A DNA stretch of 64,000 bases from assembly GCA_003024175.1 (NCBI GenBank), contig MDYQ01000021.1:124001-188000 (forward strand), given 5' to 3'. This DNA is from Planoprotostelium fungivorum (taxonomy: Eukaryota > Evosea > Variosea > Cavosteliida > Cavosteliaceae). Under the pieces are notes generated by a model. That model saw only the letters and a program-made list of their open reading frames with translations. It searched no databases and was not told where the DNA came from. Shown here piece by piece: positions 44,093-55,229 of this stretch; the first letter of the stretch is position 1; each line of letters begins with the position of its first letter. A program made the position numbers and the translations under genes.

Positions 44093-45709
44093 TTATTCAT
44101 CAGCTTGTCCTGAGCAGGCGTCAGCGCGTGGGGTTCAAGTTCTTTTGTTCTCACCAGTTGCAAGGAGGGGCTTGCCGTTGGACCTGGGAGGAGACATCAC
44201 CTTCTCGATGTTGCTGCCGCCCCAGCTGCCGCTCAACTTTGGTGACTCGTTCTCCTTGCTGCGTGGCGTCAGAGGCTTATCTTCTACGTATGCCACTCAC
44301 TTGACTTGGTGTGACATCATATCCACCTCAGAGAAGGGGCGAGGGGGTAAGACAACGGCGGGAGATTCTTTATTCAATCCCTCTGGCAATGTGTTCTGAA
44401 CGAGTCAGCATGAGACATGTCACATGAGTCGATCGATCGAGCCGATGAAAAAGTTTCACCTCGGTCAGAGTCTGGAGCACAGAGACGAAATCTTGTCTCG
44501 ACCATTTTTGGAAGGCTGAGAGAGATTAAAATGAATTAAAAGAAGAGATTGGGGGTTTTTCGTATAGAGTTCTCACCTTCTGTGTAGCCAGGCTTAGTCT
44601 CGGTGGTTCCCAGGGGTGGGAAATTGGCGAGAGTGTGTTCCACGTGAACACCTGCATTCTATCAGATCATGTGATGGATGTGACGTGTGCATCACTCGTT
44701 CTCCTCTTTCGGTTCTCGGGCTTGGCAGTGGGTGTGGTCTTCTCAGCTCCCTTCTTGCCTTTCGATTTTCTGTCTCTGTTTCCACATCAACATGATACGA
44801 TGAACGTGATCTGAGACGGCTCACCCCTTGTTCTGTTGTGTCGTGCTGTTTTGGGGGATGGGGACGGGTGTCGGAATGTTAACCGTGGCGTTGCTTCTGA
44901 AGACGATGGTCAGAAAAAGACTGCATCATATGATCTCACATGATGTGAAAATCGGCCTCTTGCTTGATTCTGGCCAGTATGGGTTTGTCCTTGAATTTTT
45001 GGTTGCGTAACTGAGACACGTGAATCATCGTACGATTGGAAATGATAATGGATGTCCACCTTGTCGAAAGAAGCAGTGGCTCCCTCACTGCTCTCAAACT
45101 TGACGTACCACATGTCTCCGATCTCGGGTACTATCTCTGTAACTTTTCCGTGACCCTCTCCGTTGAAGATCTGCTCGACCTCCTGCACAATGGTCAGGTG
45201 AGGTGTGAACATGCTTCGAGCTCACCTCTTTAGGGGTATCAGAGGGGATCTCTCTGAGAATGAGAGTTCTTCTCGATCGGGTCAAAGTGGGTCGGATCAA
45301 TCCCTTGGTCTCGTCGACTTGAGCGTTGTCGAGTGTTTTCATGGCTTTGAGGATGGTATCTTGATCTCCCGTCAGGTTTCGGACGGCCTGTGTTCGTGTC
45401 ATTTTGGTCTCGAAAATGTTGCACCATCGAGACGAAGAGAAAGTGGTTTCAAGGTGATGAGTATGACGTTGAACAAGTTTACCTTGAAGTTGGCTATGGT
45501 CTTGATTGGAATGTAATTTTGGGCATCCATCTGTGAAACGAGCCAACGATCTGTTGACAAGTTCTCCTTAGAGAAGTAGTATCTGATTTGTTTGACGAGA
45601 GCATCATGGAGATCTTGGCCCGCTGCATATGATTGTCATCAGCAAGACGAGGTGACAATCAGGGTGAAGACTCACACAAGGGTGCAGCTGGTTTCGTGGG
45701 TTCAGTCAT
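44093..45709 (-). CDS. LARP4: La-related protein 4-like RNA-binding protein
   Basis: About ten exons on the minus strand. The La motif spans LVKQIRYYFSKENLSTDRWL, MDAQNYIPIKTIANF and NLTGDQDTILKAMKTLDNAQ. LILREIPSDTPKEEVEQIF then begins an RRM that ends in KDKPILARIKQE. This order and spacing fit LARP4 (human: FSRENLSKDLYLISQMDSDQF, IVILREIPETTPIEEV). LARP4 binds poly(A) RNA and PABP and stabilises mRNA. The C-terminal part is low complexity, with a basic patch (KSKGKKGAEK) and ANFPPLGTTETKPG. The last two exons (stop at 44093-44095) are inferred from phase; a shorter reading would stop at 44297. Confidence 0.88.
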
Positions 45710-46001
45710 TATGATCAACAGGCTTCTCTTCTCCTTCTCGTCTGAATCTTTTCCTTTGTAGACGTCAGAAGTTTTCGTGTAATATTTCTCCGTTTTTCAC
45801 GTCGTCAGGACAGCCTATCTCCCCCCCATCCATACCATGAACGCCCGCCTCCATCACCTTCCCCTCACTTTCCCTCTTCCTATGTGGACAGATCTAATGC
45901 AGTTAGTGTGAGCTCAAAATGGACTTTAAAAATCCAGCAATAATTCCGGAGCATCAGCTGAGACGGGTGACAGCATCTGAAGAGCAGCAGTGGCCTCTAT
46001 C

Positions 46002-48220
46002 ATGGAGGAGCACCCAGTGCTACCACCAGTGAGGCTGCGCGTGAGATCATCGAGCTCGGAACCGTTACCACCGAGTCAGTCGCCCAAGTCGAGAATGAGA
46101 AGAGATGAAACTTCACAAGTGACGGCGTATCTTCAATCACACAAGATCGAACTGATGTTCCAAGTGAGCCTGATTAGATGTGTTCGACCGACAGCTCATC
46201 ATTGCCAGAACCTTGCGTCGTCTATCATGTTTCACAGACCGGAAGATCCACGTCGATTCCTGTTGAAAGAGTTGAGACAAATGCAGACGAAGAAATGGAG
46301 TAACAGCGAGGACATGAAACATTCAATCAGAGATCTCCCAGGTCTAACAAAACGACCCAGCAGTTCGAATCTCAGAGTAGACCAGTTTTCCACGACCAGC
46401 GAGGTCCGTGAACATGCACCCGTTCGCAGTGTAGAGAAGAGCAACATCTCTTTCGAGCCTGCACCATCGCAGACACACGATCATACAGAACAAGTCGAGA
46501 TGCTGAGGGACACGTTCAAGAAGATCTCTCTTCCACAGGTGATAGGCTCATCATGTGATGCGTTTCTCATTCTGAATGTGAAAGGTCACGCGGCACCTCA
46601 GTTTAGCCACAGAATTTGTCGATAAATCTGGCGGAAAGTTCAGACCGAGTCGATCGGTGGACACATCACCATGCAGCTCACCGGCTCACTCCCCCACGTG
46701 AGAGCATCCCTTCCATCTTCGCTCACATCGTTCAGCTACGGAGGCAGCAGGAGTTCCTCTCCGAAATCGGGCAACATACCCACATCACCTTCATCGGTAT
46801 GGTCGACCGAGTCTTCTTCATCAAGAGACGACAAGGGTTACCTCCACGTGAATCAATACATCATACTGTCCACCATAGGCAGAGGCATGTACGGTAAAGT
46901 CAAGCTGGCAGAAGACACCATCACGGGCGCGAAATTTGTGAGGGACGTGAACGGAACGATGTGATGACCTTGTGAAGGCCGTGAAAGTGTTGAGAAAGCA
47001 GAGACTGAAGAGGATGAGGAGACTGAGACCAGGAAAGATCAGTGATGCTCTGCAAGATCTACGCGAGGAGATCGCCATCATGAAGAAGTTGAACCATCCC
47101 AACAGTAAGTTTCGAATTGGACGCTCGAGCTCACCATTTGCAGTCATCAAATTGTACGAAGTGTTAGAGGATACGCAATCGGACAAGTTATACATGGGTC
47201 GGTGTCCTTCATCATCGTAGACGGATTTCGATTGACATGTACTCAGTGTTAGAATTGGCCAGTGAAGGACAAGTCATGTCTCTCAGAGAGGACGGCACCA
47301 CAGTCACCCGGCTCGATTCTGACACCGCCTGGAAATACTTTAGAGACCTCATCGCCGCTTTAGAATACCGTGAACTCTCTCTTGGTGATGTCATCTGACG
47401 TCATCCAGTGCATCACCAGAACATCATCCATCGTGACATCAAACCGGAAAATCTGTTGGTCACCCACAACAAGACGTTAAAGATCTGTGACTTCGGTGTA
47501 GCACAGTCCATCGAGAATTCGGCTCAGACCTTGACGGGATCACAAGGCAGCCCTGCTTTCTTAGCACCGGAGATTCTCGTCGGTAGCAGTGAGTCGTCGC
47601 TGATGAAGAGCAGCGTTGAAGAACGAACAGAGAAGGCTTTCCGAGGTAAGCCGTTGGACATCTGGGCGGCAGGCGTCAGCTTGTACTGTTTCGTGTTTGG
47701 CCGTGTCCCCTTTAGAGGGAAGAACTATTTGGACCTTACGGCAAGAGTTCACCGTGAAGAGTGAGTGGAAAACCAACCGCCGTCATCTTCTTCATGCTGA
47801 TTTCCATCAGGTTGTCTTTTCCTGAAGACATCAGTTCAGAGTTGAAAGATCTTCTGAGTCGCATGATCGAAAAGGAGCCGACCATGAGAATTCCTCTGAA
47901 GGATATCCGCGTCCACGATTGGGTGACAAAGAGGGGCACGGCACCACTACCCGAATACAAGCACGAGGAGGTGATAGAAGAAAGAGATGAGAATGAGATC
48001 TGACGGTGTAAAAGGTCACGGTGACCGAGGAGGAGATTTCGGGTGCGATCAAAAACATTGACACGTTGCGAGTACTGGTGAGACCCTCTTTCCGCATCAT
48101 CCACCTTGGAAGGTTCTCACCCAACCCCAGATGAAAACGAAAATGATGGCCAGTAAGTTCCGAAGGCGCAGCACATCATTTCAACCAGGGATGAACGAAG
48201 ACATCATCATTCACCCGTAG
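46002..48220 (+). CDS. CaMKK-like Ser/Thr kinase with N-terminal RIIa-like docking domain
   Basis: About ten exons. Near the N-terminus, VTAYLQSHKIELMFQ then FHRPEDPRRFLLKELRQM resembles the RIIa/Dpy-30 dimerisation-docking helix pair. A Ser-rich linker follows. The kinase domain has the Gly loop TIGRGMYGKVKLAED, VAIK-type Lys in FAVKVLRKQRLKR, HRDIKPENLLV, DFGVAQ, and the APE region SPAFLAPEIL. LDIWAAGVSLYCFVFGRVPF and HDWVT end the domain. An Arg/Pro-rich insert after the VAIK Lys (RLRPGKISDALQDLREE) and the C-terminal VTVTEEEISGAIKN are features of CaMKK. CaMKKs phosphorylate AMPK and CaMKs. The upstream neighbour LARP4 is divergent, 292 bp away. Confidence 0.88.
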
Positions 48221-48579
48221 AAAGAGACATGTAAATACAGGACCGCATTTCGGCCGAGGGCACCCTATCTTAATTCTCACCCTCTTAATGCCTACCCAGG
48301 CCAGGTGCTGGTGGAAGCGATCTGGAGGAGAATTCGTGAACCACAAGGTCTGGGGTGGTTCCCTTAGCGCATCTGTTCCCCTTTTGGGCTGACTTCGACA
48401 CCGTAATAAGTCGGGGTTTAAATTTCGCTCCACGACAGCTTCTCAATTCTCCAGCAGAGTTTGAGGTATGACATGGCCTTAGAGGGAAGTTCTTTCCAGG
48501 GCCCTTGACCGATTTCGCTGAGTGGTGCGACCTACGTCTTCGACAGACCCAGGAGCAAAACAGAGGAGACAGGGAGAGC
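48221..48579. other. Region upstream of the pseudokinase
   Basis: The open frame of the pseudokinase extends back to about 48472 without an ATG, so an upstream 5' exon may lie here. I could not find one with matching phase. Confidence 0.4.
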
Positions 48580-49404
48580 ATGAGGCTGGAACAGGAGCAA
48601 CCGCGAGGTCGGCTGAGCAGCATCAAGACGCTGAGAGAGAGATCGTCGTCCATCGAGCTGGCACAGACTAGCGAGGGTGTCCATAGAATCGTCCACAAAT
48701 TGGAGAAGAGGGAGAGTCAGAAGCACCTCGCTGAGAGTCTAATGAGTGCCGGAAAGACACTGAAGCACCCCAACATTCCAACAATGGTCGATTCATACGA
48801 AACCGTCTCGCACTGGAACTTCATCTTCGAGTACACGCCGGGAGACTCCCTGGAGTCCATGCTGAAGACGATGAATGGACCTGCACCCGAGACACTCCTT
48901 CAACCTCTCTTCAAGCAACTCGTCAAGGCCATCAGACACTCTCACAAGAGGGGAACGGCACACATGGACCTGAGGCCGGACAACATTCTCATACAGGCCA
49001 ATGGCGACGTGAAGGTCATCGATTGGGAGCTCTCCTGCCGTACCTCGAAGAGAGATCCTTGCCGTCTGTGGGTTGGCTCTCCCGATTACGCCGCTCCAGA
49101 GATCCTCCTCCATACACCATATGATCCTCTGTCGGCGGACGTATGGTCGCTGGGAGTCATCCTGTACCTCTCTGTCGTAGGTAGGCTCCCCTTTGAGGCC
49201 GCAGATCGAAAGAAGGGCATAGTCAGAGGAGCCCATCCTTCCTTTCGGTGGAACAATGACATCCACTCTGCCTCGTCGAGCCTGGTGCACTTGCTGGAAT
49301 GCATGCTACAAGTCGATCCCAAGAAGAGGGCGACCATCGAGGAGGTATCCAAACACAAGTGGCTCAAAGACACGAAGGGAACGAAGAAGCGAAGGAGTGT
49401 ATAG
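48580..49404 (+). CDS. Protein pseudokinase, CAMK/Tribbles-like fold
   Basis: A single exon of about 275 residues from ATG 48580. The kinase fold is clear from HPNIPTMVDSYETVSHWNFI, LFKQLVKAIRHSHKRGTAH, GSPDYAAPEILLHTPYDPLS, ADVWSLGVILYLSVVGRLPF and a C-terminal MLQVDPKKRATIEEVSKHKWL. Key residues are altered: there is no glycine-rich loop, HRD reads HMD (HMDLRPDNIL), and DFG reads DWE (VIDWELS). It therefore looks like a pseudokinase, as in the Tribbles group, which acts as a scaffold. A missing 5' exon could restore a Gly loop but not the DFG motif. It lies 360 bp after the CaMKK-like gene, same strand, so a diverged duplicate is possible. Confidence 0.75.
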   Translation: MRLEQEQPRGRLSSIKTLRERSSSIELAQTSEGVHRIVHKLEKRESQKHLAESLMSAGKTLKHPNIPTMVDSYETVSHWNFIFEYTPGDSLESMLKTMNGPAPETLLQPLFKQLVKAIRHSHKRGTAHMDLRPDNILIQANGDVKVIDWELSCRTSKRDPCRLWVGSPDYAAPEILLHTPYDPLSADVWSLGVILYLSVVGRLPFEAADRKKGIVRGAHPSFRWNNDIHSASSSLVHLLECMLQVDPKKRATIEEVSKHKWLKDTKGTKKRRSV

Positions 49405-49851
49405 AGGAGGAACGCTGTAACATACTGCATCGAAATTTAGATAAAGAACGTGAACTTTCTACGTTTGTAAATTTGTCTGTGTGGTAGCACCGGAACAACT
49501 CTCCTTGATTGCTTGCGCTTCTCGTTCACCATCGCGCTTTTCAAGTTGCCCTATGGCTCTGCGAATATGCCTCTGCTTATTTCAAAGCATGATGTCGCGC
49601 GCTATCGTTTGTCCTCCCACAGCGTAAGGCTCGCGCACAACCTGATGCCTCATTGTGATGTGATGGAGGATGAAAAATGATGATGCGCCCCTATATAGCA
49701 AATTCTCAAGCCTCTATACAGCTGCTGAACGGGTTATGCACTCAAAGGTCCATACAAATGGCACGAAGTCTTTGAAACTGAGCTTTGACCATCTAATCAT
49801 TGCCGTATTTCGAATTATTGGTATGTCTGAAGTTCAAACGATTATCTCATC
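49405..49851. other. Intergenic between pseudokinase and tRNA
   Basis: About 450 bp. A CTATATAG stretch lies at about 49692. No gene or repeat is recognised. Confidence 0.4.
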
Positions 49852-49923
49852 AGCGAAGTGGCGCAGTGGAAGCGTGTGGGGCTCATAACCCCAAGGTCGT
49901 AGGATCGAAACCTACCTTCGCTA
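49852..49923 (+). tRNA. Initiator tRNA-Met (CAT)
   Basis: AGCGAAG pairs with CTTCGCT (first pair A-U), the D arm is GCGCAGTGGAAGCG, and the anticodon loop is CTCATAA with anticodon CAT in a GGG/CCC-rich stem. The T loop ATCGAAA with A54 and A60 is the eukaryotic initiator signature. No intron. A T-run follows at 49924, fitting a pol III terminator. Confidence 0.97.
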
Positions 49924-49929
49924 TTTTTT
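49924..49929 (+). terminator. Pol III T-run terminator
   Basis: A run of T residues directly downstream of the initiator tRNA. Confidence 0.7.
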
Positions 49930-49951
49930 GCCATCTGCCCCATTTTATCGT

Positions 49952-50532
49952 TCACTTTCTGTTCATGATCTCTGATGCCGTCCGCCCTTTCTTATCCTTC
50001 AACTCTGTGCTCGCTCCTTGCTGACTCAAGAATTCAAAAGCATCGTTCTGTCTCTCACTCGCTGCCTTATGCAGTGGAGTCATTCCTTCGTCGTCGATCG
50101 CATCTAAGGTGGCACCGGCGGCGATCAACAGCTCGATCACTTTCACATTACCTCGATATGCTACGATCGTCAATCATCGATGGATCCATTACGGTCACCC
50201 GCTCGGTGCAAAGGGGTAGCATCTGCTTTCGTTCTTGCGTTCGGCGATGCTCCCTTTGATGTTAACAGCCTGCATATGTCCACGTGACCATTTCTGGCCG
50301 CATAATGTAGAGCCGTATATCCTGATGTGTCTACTTCATTGACGTCTCTTCCGGAAGAGATGAGGGAGGAGACTCTCGACAGATTGCCAGATGATGCACT
50401 GCTCCACAGACCTCTCTGAAACTCGAGTTCGTCTAAACTCTGACCAAACTGACTCTTTCCTGCGCACTGGCACGCTTCTGTGTGGGAATGATTGTGTGAC
50501 ATGATCGTATCACAGTGCGAAATGGTTGGCAT
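49952..50532 (-). CDS. ANKRD39: Ankyrin repeat domain protein 39 homologue
   Basis: Two exons (intron about 50206-50168). The protein reads SLDELEFQRGLWSSASSGNL, then [40 protein letters not shown] and GMTPLHKAASERQNDAFEFL. This tracks human ANKRD39 ([62 protein letters not shown]) over its length. The Cys/His-rich N-terminus (SHNHSHTEACQC) also resembles that family. ANKRD39 function is poorly known. Start 50532 is the first in-frame ATG; 50502 is an alternative. Confidence 0.9.
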
Positions 50533-50579
50533 TTCATGCGACGAATTACAATGCTCTTTCTTCCCGCCAAACACCCAAA
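50533..50579. promoter_or_regulatory. 47-bp gap between divergent start codons
   Basis: ANKRD39 and the coiled-coil gene start 47 bp apart on opposite strands. The gap includes TTCCCGCC, an E2F-like core. Transcription starts must overlap or lie within the coding exons. Confidence 0.5.
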
Positions 50580-51612
50580 ATGAGGCAGGACGATGACATC
50601 ATCCTCTGGACCACGACTCTGCGTCAATTAGACGCCAGGTAGGTTGAAAAGAGCTCCCTCGGGGCTGATCTTCGTGCAGCCAGAAGAAATGCGAGAAGGA
50701 GTGGATGTCAACCTTCTTTGGTCAAGTGGTGGGAGCACACCACCATTCACAGGTAGCATCTGTATATCTGATTTAGCCTGCTGACGATTTCTGACAGCAT
50801 CACCAGGCCAACTCCCTCGAGCAGATCAAGATACAAATGCTTCACGAAATCCAAACAGAAGACAGTCAATTACGAAAAGAGAGGAAGATGCTTCACGAGT
50901 TCTGTGATGGCACTAAAAAGTTGATGACGGCAATGCAAGACATCGTCTCACAACTGAATCATCCCGACACGAATGAAGAATCGCGACCAAAGTTAACATC
51001 GAAACTTCGAAACGTAGCCCAGAGGATCGAATCAAAATTGGACGATCGCCAGAGTGTGCACCGACCTCTGTGAGATCATCATGTTATCTATGAAAGCAAC
51101 AAAAGGTTAACGAATTACAGAGCGAACGCATTGTACGAGGAGGGAAAGAAGTTAGACAGGGCGTTGGACAATTTTGTCAAGTTCATGCAATCACCAGATT
51201 GGGAGAAGGTCCCACAGAGGCCACCGACAGAAGTAGAGTATCAACCGTTCTTAGAGAGACCAGAAGAGGTGAACTTTCAGCACATCGACACCGACCGATG
51301 TCCGATCGATCGCATTGCGATGTGAGGTGACACATACAGGTGGAAGAGAGGGAGGCGGAGAAAGAGAATATGAAACAGAAGAAGGTGGAAGAGAGGCAAT
51401 CCAAACAACAAAAGATCGAACAGTGGAAGGCCGAGAGGGCGAAGAAAGAGGCAGCCGAGTTGCAGAAGAAGGAGAAGGAAGAATCGGCTCAGAGACAAGA
51501 GAAACTGAAGAAAGAACGAGCCATTTCCAAATTTCGAGAAAGGCAAAAGTCGCTGTTGCATCAGCACATCGAGCAGAAGAGAGAGGAAGAGACGAGACAG
51601 AGAAGTCGTTGA
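50580..51612 (+). CDS. Coiled-coil protein
   Basis: About five exons. Most of the length is helical and charged: RKERKMLHEFCDGTKKLMTA, SKLRNVAQRIESKLDDRQSV, LDRALDNFVKFMQSPDWEKV. A long Lys/Glu/Gln-rich C-terminal coiled coil (VEEREAEKENMKQKKVEERQ through KSLLHQHIEQKREEE) closes it. No catalytic motif is present. The layout resembles CCDC112-type proteins, which I give only as a possibility. The first exon (MRQDDDIILWTTTLRQLD) is followed by one or two small exons whose joins (50640-50800) are uncertain. Confidence 0.65.
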
Positions 51613-51974
51613 GTAGTACATTCATGTCGGCTGAGTGGACAAATAAATGATAAAATTGTACTCAGCATCGTAACCTGGGACTGCCTGAGTAGTGTCTTGT
51701 AGGGGTAAGGTGTGCATGACTTGGATATTAGGGTTTAGAGGACCTCGGCCGTGCGAGGGCGGTATCACGGTGGGCCCACTCCCCGACAAACACGCCGCCC
51801 TATGCGTAGATTTCCTTTGATTTGCCCTTCATAAAACATAAACCGACATGATATTGCGAGGCCGAGGGCGGTTTTTCAACCGATTTTCCACACACGTCAT
51901 GTCACCAGGAAGCAAACTTTTGTTATTTTCACAAACGTTTGGTTGACGCTGACATAAGCTGCAGAACAGAAGCC
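51613..51974. other. Intergenic between coiled-coil and GPCR genes
   Basis: About 360 bp, locally GC-rich (CGGCCGTGCGAGGGCGG near 51748, GGCCGAGGGCGG near 51860). No gene is seen. Confidence 0.4.
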
Positions 51975-53098
51975 ATGGTCCAGTGTACCTCATGTGTTAT
52001 CGTATCATCCATCGCCACGCTCAGCTGTCTGTCCGCCGCCACCATGATAGGCTGTTTATTCTTGTTCAAGATGCATAAATCAAGGCCTGGACAGCTCTTG
52101 CTCTTCCTCGCCATCGCCGACTTCCTGCAGGTGAGATCCCCGACCTCTATCACTGTCAATGATGGATCTCTGATCCAAACATCAGTCGATCGCCATCCAA
52201 CTCAGTTATGCATGGACCTCTTCGGGCATCACGCAGAACTCTCTCTGCACTTTTCAAGGATTCCTCATCAACTTCACCGACATCGCCTCTTCCTTGATGG
52301 CCGGCTCCATCTGCGTCTATACCGTCATCATCGGTGAGACACGATACCATCCTCCTCCTCTAAATGTCACGAGGTATCTGTCGCATTCGCATCCGACATT
52401 TCGTTCCCCTCTCGGTTGCCTTCTCTTTCGGCTTTCCTTTCATCCTCAGCATCGCCGGCCTCATCATTGGCTCGAGAGATCACCGACCCTTCTATCAACC
52501 GACATCGGCATGGTGTTGGATCACGGAGGTTCCTTACGGGACGTACCGAGTCACCTTCCATTACCTCTGGATCATCATAACTCTGGCCGTCATGTTGGGC
52601 ATGTATGCTCTGATGGGATATCGTATGACAGTCACCATGCATCTGGCCGAACAATTCAGCACGAAGAAATCAGAAGAAGAGAGAGAGAAGAGTAAGAACA
52701 TCGTTCTCAACATGATCTGGTGAGTGTTCGTTCCCCTTCCATCATCGACTGGAATCTGATCGATCGCACTCGCTCATGTTCTCATCTAGGTATCCCATCG
52801 TCTTCTGCATCGTCTTCATGCCCCTCGCTTTGGCTCGACTCGTCGTCTACGGAGGTGGATACGTCTCAGACACATACACCATGGTGGCCGTGTGCCTCTT
52901 TTCGTGCAATGGCTTCCTCAATTTCGTCTCTTACGGTCTGACACGTAGAATGCACAAGAGGTGACGCAGAGATCGCATGTACCATGCTGATGTCACCTCA
53001 GATTCCACACGTGGTTCGTTGAAGGCAGCAGCAGCGTCCAGAATGAGAGTATAGAGGTCATGGTGGACCCCCTCGATTTCATACCCAGAAGTGCATAG
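51975..53098 (+). CDS. cAMP receptor-like GPCR (Dicty_CAR family)
   Basis: Five exons. Seven hydrophobic helices are visible: VIVSSIATLSCLSAATMIG; LLLFLAIADFLQ; GFLINFTDIASSLMAGSI; VPLSVAFSFGFPFILSIAG; TFHYLWIIITLAVMLGMYAL; FCIVFMPLALARLVVY; YTMVAVCLFSCNGFLNFVSY. The segment NSLCTFQGFLINFTDIASSL is characteristic of the slime-mould cAMP receptor/crl family. A cytosolic loop with KKSEEEREKSKN precedes helix 6. The tail is short and ends DPLDFIPRSA. The ligand is unknown: family members outside Dictyostelium are orphan receptors. The acceptor of intron 1 is chosen inside the longer candidate so that the phase fits (LQ|SIAIQLSYAW). Confidence 0.9.
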
Positions 53099-53262
53099 AC
53101 ACCAAGAATTACACAAAAGATGAAGAAGATTGTGCCGTCGTGACAATGATGCCTGCAGCCAGTCATCGCTCGGAGAATATAAATATCGATCTTCTGAACG
53201 CCTAAACTTTGTGTCCCGTTTGTGATCATGATGGGAGGCTTTTTTGAATTTAAAGTTTGTAC

Positions 53263-54964
53263 ATGTCATCACATCGGATCGAATCGGGAGGAATGATGCG
53301 ACCAACCCTGAAGAAGCTCAGGCATTGGTCCAGTGAGAGGACCTTGACGGTCCTCCTGATCAGTGTCCTCTTAGACTTCACCGGTGTGGGTATCATCGTG
53401 CCTCTTCTTCCCTTCTATGCCACCTCTTTGGGAGCTGATGCTACAATGTTTGGAATCTTCTCCACAGTATATGGTATCTCTCAGATGTTAGGTGATTTAC
53501 ATACATGTTTGTTCTAGCATCGGACGATAGAGTCGTCACTATTTATAAAAAAGTATCAGTCACACCGATTGTGAATAGGTCTTGATAATGACTATCATTG
53601 ATTCGATATCAGGAGGACCCATCATGGGAAGAGTGGGTGATCAATTTGGAAGGAGAACGGTTCTCCTTCTGTCTTTCTCTGGTGCTGCCATCGGTTACCT
53701 TGGGGTGACGTCGATATCCTAATCTTCTCCCATGTTCCAACACCCCGTCTAATCACTGCTGCTGCTGACGAAACGATCGCAGGTGGGTCTATCTACCTCA
53801 TTATGGTGGTTGATGTTATCTCGCATTCCAGTGGGGCTTATGAAACAGACAATGAGTGTGTCGAAGGCATTCGTGGCCGAACTGGCCTCACCCAGCAATC
53901 GGTGAGTCTCTCCTCTCGATCTCATGATGACCTCCGCGTACAGAGCGAAGACATTGGGATATGTTCGTACGGCCGCTGGCATCGGTTTCATCATCGGTCC
54001 CATCTTGGGTGAGTTTAAGAGGTAGTGTCATCGTTGAGATCGATGCAGCTGGAGTCTTTTCAAAGTACGACTCCAAGTTTCCCGCCTTTTTTGCCTCTTT
54101 CCTCTTCATCGTGGACGTCATCTTTGTCCTCATCTTCATCCCACAACCTTCGGCAGTCATCTCCGTAAACACGATGGAAGAAGAGGTGAACCACGCTCAT
54201 CATCTTCTCAGCCCATCTTTACATCATCACCGTCATCATCTCCCATCTTCTACATCTCACTCTACGTCTCAGAAACCAGAACCGAAGCCCATCTTCTCAT
54301 TAGAAGTCTTTTCCAAGAAACAACTCAACGATTTATTCTTCGGTCCGTTCGGCCTCCTCTTCATCATCCACTTCTGGACTCATCTCGCCCACATCTTCTT
54401 TCACAGCAACCTCACCCTCTACACTCAGACGAGATACGGACTCGATCCATCGACGAACAGCTACCTCTTCTCTTACATGAGTCTGCTGGATGTCATCTCA
54501 CAGACATTCATCATCGGCACGGCGACGAAAAAATATTCGGAGCAGACAATCGTCACGAGAGGAATATTGGTCAACTCGGTTGCCTTCTTTCTCGTCGTAT
54601 TATTCGATCCCCTGTGGACATATGCACTCGCTCTGGTGATGATGTGATGGAACGTGATGATGCTGATGGACGGTAGATACCTCTCACGGCCTCTTATTCG
54701 GTCAGCATGACTTGTCTGTCATCGCTCATCACGAAGGTGGCGCGAAAGCAGGAATTGGGAGTGACTGTGGGGCTGTCTGACTCACTCGAGAGTTTCTGCA
54801 GGATATTGGCCCCGGCTATCTCCGGTTTCTTTCTATCCAAATTGGGACATCTGTCCCTGCCGGCGGTGGCGGGAAGCATGCTTTTGGGACTGTACGTTTA
54901 CGTTTGGAAGAGGGAGCTCATGTTCTCTTCGGTGGTGGAGAAAGAGCAAGTGAAGCCGGCCTGA
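53263..54964 (+). CDS. Major facilitator superfamily transporter
   Basis: About seven exons and twelve predicted helices. The N-terminal half has LLDFTGVGIIVPLLPFYATS and the MFS motif A, GRVGDQFGRR, followed by SKAFVAELASPSNRAKTLGY and AAGIGFIIGPILAGV (motif C-like GP). A loop rich in Glu/Lys/Pro separates the halves. The C-terminal half has FGPFGLLFIIHFWTHLAHIF, PLTASYSVSMTCLSSLIT and LGVTVGLSDSLESFCRILAP. The layout resembles TetA/MFSD-type drug or solute:H+ antiporters; the substrate is unknown. It begins 165 bp after the GPCR gene on the same strand. Confidence 0.88.
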
Positions 54965-55121
54965 CCAAGAGAAGAAGAATTTCTATAGGAATCAGCGATC
55001 TTCGTCACCTGAGTATGGAGAGAGGGCCGATAAAAAGTCGATCAGATGTGTGATCATCGCCATCACTCTCTTCTCTTCTTTCTGTCAACATCGTATCAAT
55101 TCTTGACAGTAAAACAAGTAG

Positions 55122-55229
55122 ATGATGCGAGTCCTCCACTTGTCGATCTCTCCCGATGGACAGACAGTTGTCACGGGTGCAGGGACCAGACTCTTCGGTT
55201 CTGGAACATCTTCCCTCCTGCGAGAGGTG
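55122..55229 (+). pseudogene. Fragment of a Cdh1/Fizzy-related WD40 gene
   Basis: RVLHLSISPDGQTVVTGAG, then in another frame DQTLRFWNIFPPAR, matches the last WD repeat of Cdc20/Cdh1 (RVLYLAMSPDGQTIVTGAGD, ETLRFWNVFP). One base is missing at GGGACCAG, where GGGGACCAG would keep the frame. No upstream blades are found, so this is a short 3' fragment, probably from a retained duplicate. Confidence 0.7.

Noticed and set aside
51727-51737. TTAGGGTTTAG as a telomere-like repeat
   Set aside because: It is a single copy with no tandem extension.
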